DNA of 42,241 bases from Candolleomyces eurysporus (Eukaryota; Basidiomycota; Agaricomycetes; Agaricales; Psathyrellaceae). The stretch spans positions 1 to 42,241 of the forward strand of contig JANBPK010001256.1 in NCBI GenBank assembly GCA_027579435.1. Direction: 5' to 3'. The translations under genes and the position numbers were made by a program. Shown piece by piece: positions 20,591 through 30,287 of this stretch; position 1 is the first letter of the stretch; each line of letters starts with the position of its first letter. Below the pieces are notes generated by a model. It was not told the DNA's origin. It ran no database searches and saw only the letters and a list, made by a program, of their open reading frames with translations.

Positions 20591-23500
20591 TCAAGCAAAC
20601 GCAGCAGTTGCCCTCGCAGTGGCAAACACCTCCTTCTCCTCCTCCAACGCCCTCGACAACCTCATCCTCGCCTTCATATACTCCTCGTCCTCCTCGTCAG
20701 AGTCCTGCCAGATATCGCGGGTTGCGGCTTTTGAGGTTGATGCTATCTTCCTGGAACCTGTGCTGGTACTTGCACCAGGAGATCCACCTGCGCTCTGCGC
20801 CAGGAACCTGGACTTGTTCCGCACAGGCTTTTCCGGGACCACAGGTCTCCAATACCCCCTCTGGTCGTCGTCGTCGTCGTAGATGGCGGGCGGAGTCGGT
20901 GAGAAGGTCGGTTGAAGCGATACACGGACACTCTTCTTGCGCTGAGGCGCCTCAGAAGATGTAGGAACGGCCACTTGAGCATCAGAAGCAGGGTAAGGGG
21001 TGGCAGCAGGAAGGTGTGGGGCTCCATTCACATTACTTGTGCCAAAAGGAGGAGAGCGAGCTTGGATCGGTCGCTTCCCCTTCCCATCTGGCAACTTCCT
21101 CCCCCNGCTCATCCCCGGAGATTTCTCCTGGCGTCTCGTATGCCGACTCTTCCCCATCGTCGTCCCTATTCTCCGTCCTGTGCGCAAATCTGCTTCCACT
21201 GGCATCGGCAGGAACATTGACACTCTGCCTCCTCTGCACGTTCGACGGACTCGGCGTCCTACTCGTACTTGGATTCCTCAGCGCGCTCTTTAGCGGCATC
21301 TGTGCGGGTCTCGTACTCGGCCTCCTCCCTAACCCAGATCCCTGCGATAAGCTCGTCGTACTCCCCCCACTCGCCGACGATGCATGATGGGGTTTATAGC
21401 CCACAGCCGCACTTCCCCCGGGCCCGGTCAAAGTCTCCCTANTGGACTCTCGTAGGCGCTTGCGCAACCTCCAAGTCCATCGCACCGCCGCTCTTCAACA
21501 CCCTCAGCCTCTCCTCAGCCTGTCTATTCCCCCTCGCCACATCCTCCACAATGCTCAACAAACTCGTTGCCCCCGCAGGACCTGGCGCTAAAACACGACC
21601 TGCACTATCCGACCCAGGCCAACCGCTCTGAATCAAAGTCGAGGTCGGTGGAGGTGCTTTCGGGACAGTCATGGGCATAGAACCAGTTACGGCTCCAGGA
21701 ACGTTGGACATCGGGTACGGCACACTCGTCCTCTTCTCCGCTCTTGTGGTTTTCGACACGCTCCCATGGCCGCTGACAGGTGTGATATCGACCAAAGACT
21801 GTGAACCTCCATAGAAGGGGTAAGGACCACCAGGAGGACGCCGGGGAGGAGTGGCAGAACCAAGAGCAGAAGTTGGTATTCCCTGTCCGAGCGACGTATG
21901 AGCCTGAGCCTTGGGAGACCTCTTGTACCGTCCACCGACGGGGGCGGTCGCGTTGCTCTTGACTGATGTGTTCCGGGACAATGAAGCTCCCTGGTTGGTA
22001 CCCCATCCACCCCTTGCAAGGTTACCAGAGACTTGATCTCCTCCTGCAACGAGGACCGTTGCACCATACTGGTTCTGGGATTGTGCTAAAGGCAATTGAA
22101 AAAATCACGAGAATTAGTGAAAGCTCCGAACTGAGAGAGAAAAACGAAACGTACGCGAAACAACCTTAGGGGCTCCAGTCGTCAACGACGTACTCCTCCT
22201 AGGCTTCACTAACTGCCTCTGGATCCCGGTCCCCACCTCCTCACTCGTCTCCTTTCTATGCTGGCTGCCAGGGAAAGGCCTCGACCCTTCGGTCTGGGGC
22301 GCTGCGGCGGCGACAGGGGGTCGAGGGGGCGCGGGCGCACCCACACCATCACTCTCCGGTGGAACACTGGAACTCCTCCCCTTCTTCAGTTTGCCCCCAG
22401 CACGACCCGACCCCGCAGTCGTCACGCTAACGTTTCTTACAAGCCCTGCTCCCTCTCTCGTCGTCCCACCGCCACCACCATACTTGGCAACGTACTCCAA
22501 AGGATTCGTTGTCGGTCGCTGAGGAGCCGGTCTCTGCTGCACCCCTTCAACACCTCTCAACGCCCTATCACTCATATCTGGCAGAATGACTGGCTCGAAC
22601 TGGTTGGGAATACCCCTGCCTGCACCTCCCCCAGCCACAGCCGTATGCGTGGGCTGTTCATTCCTCCACGAATCCGACTGCAATTCCCTAGGATTCTTCT
22701 CCGTTCTAGTCGACCAACCTCCCAAACCCGAGGACGGCATGGAAGCCATCGCACTACGAGCCTGGGCCTGGATTTCTTCCACGTTCACTCGTCCAGGCGC
22801 TTGCACACTGACCAAGGCGGGTGCCGGACTAGCAGACCTGTGGACACTTTCTTGTTGAGTGACCGTCGCGCCGACTATCTCGGACTGAGAGCGTGCATGA
22901 TGTCCAGCAGCCTGAACCAGCGTCCTCCTCTCGACCCTGCCCTGCGGCCTCTGCGCAAGCGAGCCCTCGTTCTGATGGTGGTGCACCCCAGCCTCGTGCT
23001 GCATCCTCAACCTCTCCCTCCTCGTCTCCAAATCCTCCGCGTTGACATAGACCTGATACTGCGGACCCTCTGCTCCAGATGCACCGACCTCCTCTGCGTC
23101 GCTACGATCACCCTTTGTAAGAACATGATGATGCTGGTGCTGCTTCTTCTGCTGTCCATGATGCTGGTTCAACCCAAACAGCGCCGCAAGCGTCCCACTT
23201 CGACTCGCCCTCCTCTGGTGCTTGGTACTACTCCCAGTACTGACAATGCTCCCAGTTGCACCTTCAGCGCCTTGAACGTTCGACGACGACGGCGGAAGAG
23301 CCGCCTCCGCTTGAGGAGCCCATATCGTCTCAGTGGCAGTCGGAGGGAGAGCAGCAGAAGGGTGCGCGACAGCTTCCTCTCCCTTCTTCTTCCTAAACGC
23401 TCCAAAGAAGCCTCCATGATGATGAGTTTTCGTAGGCGACTCTTCAGCTGCCGTTGCCGTCTTCTTCTTTGACAACTTTGACTTGGTAGCAGTAGCGGGT

Positions 23501-26500
23501 GTTGCCGTCGTAGTCGTCAGAACTGGTGGAGCAACTACATCCTGGGTCGGCGCTTGTACAACAGGACCTTGCGCAGAACTTGAAGCTGGTATAGCCGATG
23601 GAGGTGGAGGTGCAAGCGGAGCTGGTTCTGGCATCGCTGGCGCTGGTGCTGGTGGAGCGGTTACAACTTGCGGTTGTTGAACGATAGGCACAGCCGGTTG
23701 GGCAGCGACAACCGTCTCCTCAACTACAGTCACTGTAGTCGTCTGAGTTGCTGCAGGGGCTGGAGCTGGAGCTGGGAGTGCAGGAGCGGGAGCTGGAGGT
23801 GCAGGTACAGGAGCTGGGGCAGGAGCTGGAGCTGGAGGTGTAGGTGCGTGAACCGGGGCCGGANGCAGGGGCAGGAGNGGTGGCAGGAGCAAGAGCAGGG
23901 GCAGGAGCNGGAGCTTNNGNGCTNGCAGNGNCANCAGTCACAACAGNCGCAGCAACAGCCTGAACCGGAATCGGAGGCACAGGCGGCGGCACTTCATTCA
24001 GAACCTGCTCACCCCTCTCCTTCTCCTTGTCCTTCGACATAGACCCACTCCTCCCTCTCCCAAANAACCTCCCAAACACACTCCTCTTTTGCGGAGGCGG
24101 CGCAACAGGCACCGAAGCATCAACCGCGGGNGCAACGTTCGAAACAGCNGCAGCAGCAGCAGGACTAGCAGCGGTGTCGACAGGGACAGCAGGAGGGTCG
24201 TTGCCCACGGCTGATCCCGCCGGGACGACCTGCGGAGCACTCTCAGCTTCCCCTAGAACAGCAGGCTCCTCCGTTATCACCGCCTCCGGTGCTTCAGCCT
24301 CCTTCTCCTCCTTCAGACCGGCTTCCTTCTGTTCGACCTTGGCGACATTCGGACCTCCCATGGGGTGGAACAAGGCAGCCATCATCGAGGACCTCTTCTT
24401 CTCCTTCTTCTTTCCGACTGTTTGCTTGCCTTCGCCGGCAATGGCGGGTTCTTCAGTGGCAGTGGTGGGCACCGGTTGCTGTGTTTCGGCGACGGGAGCA
24501 GCGTGTGGAAGGGCAGGTGTTTGTTGAGCCTCGGGAGCCAGAACAGCAGAAGGAGGGGAGGCAGCTGAAACAGAAGTTGTTCCGANTGCAGGGGNAGGTG
24601 GCGCAGAACCGCTTGTGGATGTTGCAGCTGTGGGTNCGGCGGCGGCGGGGGGAGCAGCGCTGAACCTCGGGTTCTCGACAACGGTCAACAGCCCCTCTCT
24701 GAGCATTCTATCCTCCTCGTCCTGATCCAAGCTCTCTTCGTCCTCTTCCTCTTGTTCTCGCTGTTGAGCGTCGCTCGGCAGAACGACTTCGACGAGAACC
24801 CCTCGATGTTCGGGTTGGGCCATCTCGACGACTTCTACCGCTTTCTCTGGAGTCTTGGTCTTCACTTCCACCACCACCTCTTCTTCTTCGTCTTCTCCTT
24901 CTTCTTCAGCTTCAGGATCCTCAGCAGCAGCCTCTTCCTGTGCACGCTCCTCAGCCTCTCGCTGCTGTTGCTGTTCCTCTAGCTCTTGCTGCTCGGTCAT
25001 CCTCTGCTTCCCCTTCTCCTTCCTCCTCTGCTTCTTCTTCGCCCTTTTCGTCAACTTGACCTCCCCTGCTGCTTCCTCCGCTGGAGCGNCGGCCACAGGT
25101 GGAGGAACAGTAGCNGCAACCTCCTCTTCCTCCTCCACCTGCGTCTCCCTCTCCTCCTCTCTCACCTGCGCATGCACAAGCGTCGCAGGCATCTCCATCG
25201 GATTCGGCCTCTCCNTCTCCTTNCCCNCNGCAGCNGCACCAGCCACAGACAACGGCGACGCCGGAACAGCCGACAACACAGTCGGATCCTCCACCGCAAA
25301 CCTAAACCTCGTCGCCTTGCCCACAAACTCGACCTCGCTCGCCTCGCTCGTCCTATTCGAGTACGTCATCGACCGCCTCCCGTCCACGTCCAGTCCATCC
25401 TCGGCGGTCGCATCACGGTCGTCCATGGAGGACCTCGGCCGCGGGACCTGCAGATGGCCCTCACGCCCACCACCACCGCTGCCGCCAGAGGAGACTCGGA
25501 TGACTGGAGGCGGTCCGGAGTCGCTGTATGCCATGGAGGTAGGTCTCGAAGCTACGACCAGCTCTTCCTTGGCCCCCCGATACGCCGGTGAATCGAATAT
25601 GGAACCGGGTGCTTGAGCGAAGGGGTACTTTGACGACGGGATGGTGGGAGGAGGCGGGGATGGCAGGTCTTTATCGGTCGACATGGGGTGGACCGGCACG
25701 TTCGAACGAGGGTTGGAGGAGGATGCCTCTGCATTTCCGTTCATCTTGCTGCCGTTGTGGTTAGTCGAACTCGGTCTCCCTGTACCAGGAAAAAACATAG
25801 TAGATAGATAGATAGATATACGGTTGTGAGTAGAAGAATAACGGAGATACAAAGACGACGACTGACCAAAGGCAGCATCCAACTCCTCCCCACCCTCTCC
25901 AGCGTCCGCCCAGTCCTCCTCGGTATCCGTAACACTGGCCCAGCTGACTCTACCATGGGGAGCAACGTGCTGGAGGTGAGGCCGATGTTGCAGTGCTGAT
26001 AGCGGTTGCTGCAAGTCCGAGGGCTCGACTAATCTCGAATGTCGGGGTGTCGTAGAATTCGGAGGTTTCAAGCCGTGGAACGACTGCGCACGAGACATTA
26101 GTGCGCAAATTAATTACGAAACCGAGATGAAAACACGTACACTCCGTTTACTCGGAACAGGCGGTCCCTGCGCCATAATGGAGTTTCGAGGAGATAACGT
26201 CGTCGAGTTTCTTCTCGACGGCGTGGAACTGGTACTGTTCATGACCGGAATGGGCATGTCGATCTCGCTCGAGATGGCGTGTGCAGCGGGGATGTTGAGT
26301 TCGCCTGCCTTGCCCCCACTGTCTTCAGAGCTCGATGTCGGATAACCACCAGGAAAGCTCGAGGAAGCGTGAGTCGAGATGGAGGTTCCGGGGGATTTCG
26401 AGTCTTCGTGTCGAGGATTTTGCTGGNGAGGCTGCGGTTCGTTGCGCAAACCGAGCTCGGTCTCCACGGTGTTGATTGCTTCTCTTCCGAGTTGGCTCCA

Positions 26501-27128
26501 GGACCACCCAGTCTCTGACATTGCACGTCCCCTCAGAATGAGCCCGTCTCGGATAACCTGGACTCTTCGGACGTCCAGCTCTCGCTCCTTGGTTGCAAGA
26601 TGGGTTTCGCAGGCCTGCAGTTCGGATTGAGCGGCAGCGAGCTTTGTGGAGGTGCCGGGGATCGCGTTGAGGTTCAGGGAGGATCCAGACGGCGAAAGGA
26701 GATGGGAAGCGGACGACGAGGCAGACTTTGTGGAGCTCTTCGAGGCCTTTATGAGACGGGTGACTCTGCGGATAGGAGAAACGGTCAGCGGATGTCTGAG
26801 AGGAGAATAGAGACAGCGCTTACAGAATCTCTCGATCTCGAATGACATTCGCGACTTCCTCTTCGAGGGCATGGAGGCCCCTGAGCATGTCGCGCCACTC
26901 CTCTACAGCGCTAGCGTACCGCTGATGAGCGCTGTCAGCTGCTGCCAATATTGCTGCGACATTAAGTATGGTGCGCGAGGTTGCTGGAGGGGAGGCAGCG
27001 GCATATGCCGTCAGCGAGCCCAGCGACGCCTGGCTGGACGTCAAGAGGGTCTGGAGCTGCTTTGAATAGTCCTTTTCATGGGAGACGAGGTTGGAGAGCA
27101 GCCGTGCATCGGCTGAGCGGTGCACCAT
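20591..27128 (-). CDS. Very large disordered protein with helical I-BAR-like head
   Basis: Exons 27128-26824, 26765-26141, 26083-25867, 25779-22155 and 22085-20591 give about 2,085 residues; ambiguous bases at 21106 and 21442 and a cluster at 23860-23950 must be ignored to stay in frame. The first 165 residues are a long helical segment (VSHEKDYSKQLQTLL ... HALEEEVANVIRDREIL ... LVTRLIKAS) that looks like a BAR/I-BAR type curvature-sensing or cortical domain; the match is by pattern only. The remainder is low complexity: Ser/Pro-rich, a highly charged Glu/Lys stretch around KKKQRRKEKGKQRM, and Pro-Ala repeats. The C-terminus returns to a helix (EEDEEYMKARMRLSRALEEEKEVF). I do not recognise a named family; a scaffold at the cell cortex is a guess. 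The true start could lie upstream of Met at 27128, but only 78 bases separate it from the divergent AlkB gene. Confidence 0.7.
25780..25866 (-). repeat. In-frame intron carrying a GATA microsatellite
   Basis: This presumed intron (donor GTCAGT, acceptor TACAG) is 87 nt, free of stop codons and a multiple of three, so retention would add 29 residues. It contains a run of TAGA/GATA tetranucleotides at about 25800-25818. Confidence 0.6.
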
Positions 27129-27206
27129 TGGGTCATGAATACGGAAAGACGACGCTGAACCACCAACAATATAGTTGGAATATTGATTCCGCTTACGTCA
27201 TAGCAG
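27129..27206. promoter_or_regulatory. Short divergent promoter
   Basis: Only 78 bases separate the start codons of the AlkB-like gene (plus) and the large disordered-protein gene (minus), so both must share this region or have leaders overlapping it. No clear TATA box; TATATTG near its centre. Confidence 0.5.
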
Positions 27207-28023
27207 ATGCATCTTACTCCCGACCTCCTTCACGACCCAGACGCCGCCTTCCATGCCCTCCTCACCGAGGTTGCGTGGGACACCATGTACCANCCGCGGG
27301 GGGGCTGTCCCACGTCTTGTCGCTGTCCAGGGCGCCCCGAGCACCCTCCCCATCTACAGACACCCCGCAGACGCGTCGCCCCCGCTCCTCCCCTTCACCC
27401 CCACCGTCGATGCCATACGCGTCGCCGTCGAGAAGCAGCTTGGCCACGAGCTGAATCACGTCCTCATCCAGCACTACAGAGGGGGCGCAGACTACATCAG
27501 CGAGCACAGCGACAAAACCCTCGACATCGCCCGCGGAAGCAACATCGTCAACGTCTCCCTCGGCGCCCAGCGCGTCATGACCCTGCGGCTCAAGCAAGAC
27601 ATCAAGCCCCGACCCGTCCAGCGCATACCTCTCCCCCACAACTCTGTCTTTGTCCTCGATTCAGAGACGAACAAGCTCTGGCTGCACGGAATCAAACACG
27701 ACAATCGGCCCCTTCACACCAAATCAGACGCTGAGAAGGCCTTTGGTGGAGATCGGATCAGCCTGACGTTCAGGTTGATCGCGACCTTTCTTCTTCCTGT
27801 TCCCACAGCTGGGCTTGAGCCGAGATATCTGATCTACGGACAAGGTGCCATGTCCAAGGACAAAGATTCCGCCCAGCTCGTCCCTCTCCCCGGCGAAGCC
27901 GTAGATGAAGTGCAACGAGTCATCCGCGCGTTCGGTGAGGAGAACACACGAGGCGACTCGTTTGACTGGGACACTTGGTACGGTACAGGTTTCGATGTCG
28001 TCCACCTTGCTTCGCCAGAATAG
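27207..28023 (+). CDS. AlkB-family Fe(II)/2-oxoglutarate dioxygenase
   Basis: Intronless, 271 residues when the ambiguous base at 27293 is ignored. That repair gives TMYHRGGAVPRLVAVQG, a conserved stretch of ALKBH2/3-type proteins. The double-stranded beta-helix motifs are present: YISEHSD with the Fe-binding His100-x-Asp102, the distal His in LWLHGI (about His160), and the 2-oxoglutarate-binding arginine segment DRISLTFRLI. Family members remove alkyl groups from DNA or RNA bases by oxidative demethylation. The region NHVLIQHYRGGADYI before HxD is typical of the nucleotide-recognition-linked core. Length and motif order are normal. Substrate (DNA, RNA or protein) cannot be decided from sequence. 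Downstream a perfect hairpin arm pair CCTGAATGA/TCATTCAGG lies at about 28049-28080. Confidence 0.9.
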
Positions 28024-28087
28024 ACGAACATTAGTGAGCGTAAACTGCCTGAATGAATCCGATTCCGCTCATTCATTCAGGGTTCCC

Positions 28088-29123
28088 TGCGGTGTGGTTG
28101 GCGGGAACTGCCAGGCAGGAATTTCTCGCGCGCGCGACTCACTCCGCCTTGCCCATCTTTGATTGATTGACCAAGCCCGGTGAAGGGGTGGATGGTAGAA
28201 GCTACAATACATGTACCAATTATTAATCTATGTGATTCTTGCTGGGATATGAACAAGCACGGCTGGGAAGATGTCCCAAAATTGACAAACATCAGATAAA
28301 TCGGGCCTGCCCACAGCATCTTTGGCCAAAAGCATTGAGCAACGGCTGCACAAGCCTTCTTCCACCTTTCGGGGCAATATTCCGCCACAACCATAACCAT
28401 TATCAGCCCTGCAACGAGAAAAAAAGGGAGGGAGGTGTCAGCTTGGTACAGTGAGGCTGTGAGGCAACCATTTAAATTATTGGCCTCATATTTTCTGTTA
28501 TGTGGCTCCGGAAGCGATGTGAGCCAAGCTTGTGTGTTCGCGTTATCTTGGAAGATAACCACCCCCCAGAACCTGTAAATCTCATGCATTTATGTGAGGA
28601 CATCAGCCGGCAGCATGGTTCCAGATTCTAGGTGCGATGACTCTGAGTTCTGGGACTTAGCGCTTAGATCCTTGTGAGAACAACTCGTGTTCAAATGTAA
28701 CAATATGTTACCTACTAAGAACCTGAATTCTCTTCTATTCTCATCTCTAATTTTCTATCAGCTATTGCCATTGGCAAGCAAGGTTCTAGAGCTGTTTCTT
28801 GTGTCAAGAAAACCTGAAAAAAAGGTAAAATCAATCTGGTGATTCTCATATTTGCTGATGTTCAACAAGTCACCAGCAGAAAAGAAGCGAACATATAAGA
28901 GAAATGCCGCAGCGGGGGAGATTCTGCGCTCCAAACCAAGAATTTTGACCAATGTAAGAGAACCGCACAATAAGCAAGGGGCCTATTGTCAGTTTGTCAC
29001 AGATTTCTGATGGACTTATTCAAGCTCGGCTGCTCGATACTGGCGGACCATCAATGTCTTTGAAGTGTCGGTCGCCGCGCGCGGGAAATTCCTGCCTGGC
29101 AGTTCCCGCCAACCTCACTGCGG
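28088..29123. mobile_element. Non-autonomous DNA element with ~48-bp inverted ends
   Basis: The ends are inverted copies of each other. Left, from 28088, has GGTTGGCGGGAACTGCCAGG then CAGGAATTTC and alternating CG. Right, ending at 29123, is its near-perfect reverse complement. The interior of about 940 bases is A/T-rich and has no convincing coding sequence, so it fits a MITE-like or deleted DNA transposon. A clear target-site duplication is not visible. It could also be an unrelated inverted repeat pair. Confidence 0.6.
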
Positions 29124-29139
29124 ACGACTGATACCCTTC

Positions 29140-29175
29140 GGCCGACGAGTCCAGTTGGTTAGAGCCCCGTGCTAA
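29140..29175 (+). other. tRNA-like 5' half (tRNA-Ile-like fragment)
   Basis: GGCCGACGAG then CCAGTTGGTTAGAGC and CCGTGCTAA resemble the acceptor, D-arm and anticodon 5' side of an eukaryotic tRNA-Ile, with an A-box-like sequence. No variable loop, B box or T arm follows in order, so it is not a functional tRNA. It lies directly beside the right end of the inverted-end element. Confidence 0.35.
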
Positions 29176-29239
29176 GACTCCCCACGTTGGCCACACATGT
29201 CTTTTTGTCTTGTTATCCTCCACCATGTATAGTTAGAAA

Positions 29240-29640
29240 ATCGATTCCATGTTAAATGAACAATGCATTTGCTGTCCTACATACAATCCGTATGTATGAC
29301 AATCACCACAAACTAGTCTTAAATCGTCCTTCATATCTCTACTCGTCTGCTTGAACGCGCATAGTAGAGGATCGGCAGGTAAATATGATACATATCGAGG
29401 GAGTAGTTAGTTCCTGAAAATAACTAGATAATCAATCAGTTCGGCGTCTGCGATGCTGTAGGTGTGGGTACTTGGACTTACGACAGCGAGGTCGTTAGCC
29501 TTGGAGAAGCACGCACGGTAGTCGTAGCGCCATATATACCTCAGCCCGTACGTAGCATTCGTCGGCGACGACTGCACAAGCGACAGGAAACCCCAAGTTG
29601 ACACATTCGTCCGCAACGGCTCCCACTTGAGCCGTAAATG
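29240..29640 (-). pseudogene. Relic of the FAD-linked oxidase gene
   Basis: On the minus strand about 29545-29620 encodes TNVSTWGFLSLVQSSP and TNATYGLRY, close to TNVSTQSFLSLVQSAP and ANATYGLRY in the intact oxidase. DNA around 29440-29520 matches the intron and exon next to it (with about 80 bases deleted), and 29250-29330 matches the oxidase 3' end near 32340-32420. Most of the last exon is missing. It has the same orientation as the parent about 3 kb away, so it is a truncated direct duplicate. Confidence 0.8.
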
Positions 29641-29978
29641 GCTGGCAGACACACATAACGCATCACTTTGCAGCCCAGGACCGGTCACAGTGGATATCAA
29701 AGTCAGATCGACGAGACTTGGCCACTGCTCAACTTATCCCCCAGAGTCGAAAAGAGCATCAAAGGTTTCGATCTACCATGCTTGCCCAGCGGCTTTGCAA
29801 CACAAGTGAAATTCGGACATTGCGAAATTCTCAAAGGTAGCCCCAGCCCTAACTTAACGGCTATGGACAAGACCAGCTCCTTCGGAGTAAAACTTGAGGG
29901 AGAGCACGAAGGGTAGGGGAAGGTGCTGATCGTGACGTTAAAATGGGCCAGCCAGAGAACGGCAAAAGGCCCCACCCT

Positions 29979-30108
29979 GCAACCATTCAGGCGACAGAGT
30001 GGAAGACACATTACCAAGCCCAGAGGAGGCCCCGCGACCATTCAGGTGCGGGAGGACCAAAGGGCCCGGCAAAGAAGAGTCCCAAGATGCGGCCCGCGAC
30101 CATTCAGG
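29979..30108. repeat. Three spaced copies of a short repeat
   Basis: The word GCRACCATTCAGG occurs at 29979-29991, 30034-30046 and 30096-30108, each preceded by a C/G-rich GGCCC tract; spacing is 55 and 62 bases. This looks like a decayed tandem repeat upstream of the following gene. Confidence 0.6.
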
Positions 30109-30287
30109 TAAGGGGAGGGCAGCAGCAGGAAGATGATGACGGGGGCAGAGGCAAGGTTGAGAATTGTCGTTCATTTGGCATGCAAATGGTGATCCGAACT
30201 TCAAGCTTTAAGCTTCATGCGGAACCTGAACTTTAACGGTGAGCGTGCCACTTGTGCGCGACAACCGTTTGTTGCGCTCTCCCAGCA

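Larger units (their letters stand above)
28024..30287. other. Gene-poor stretch with element, relic and repeats
   Basis: No intact gene. It contains a 1-kb element with inverted ends, a tRNA-like fragment, a decayed flavin-oxidase copy and a spaced short repeat, each listed separately. The parts between about 29640 and 29930 and 30110-30287 show nothing recognisable beyond the promoter of the next gene. Confidence 0.5.

Noticed and set aside
22258..23472. Plus-strand open frame of about 400 residues
   Set aside because: Arg/Leu/Ser-rich antisense shadow of the large minus-strand exon, with no recognisable motif.
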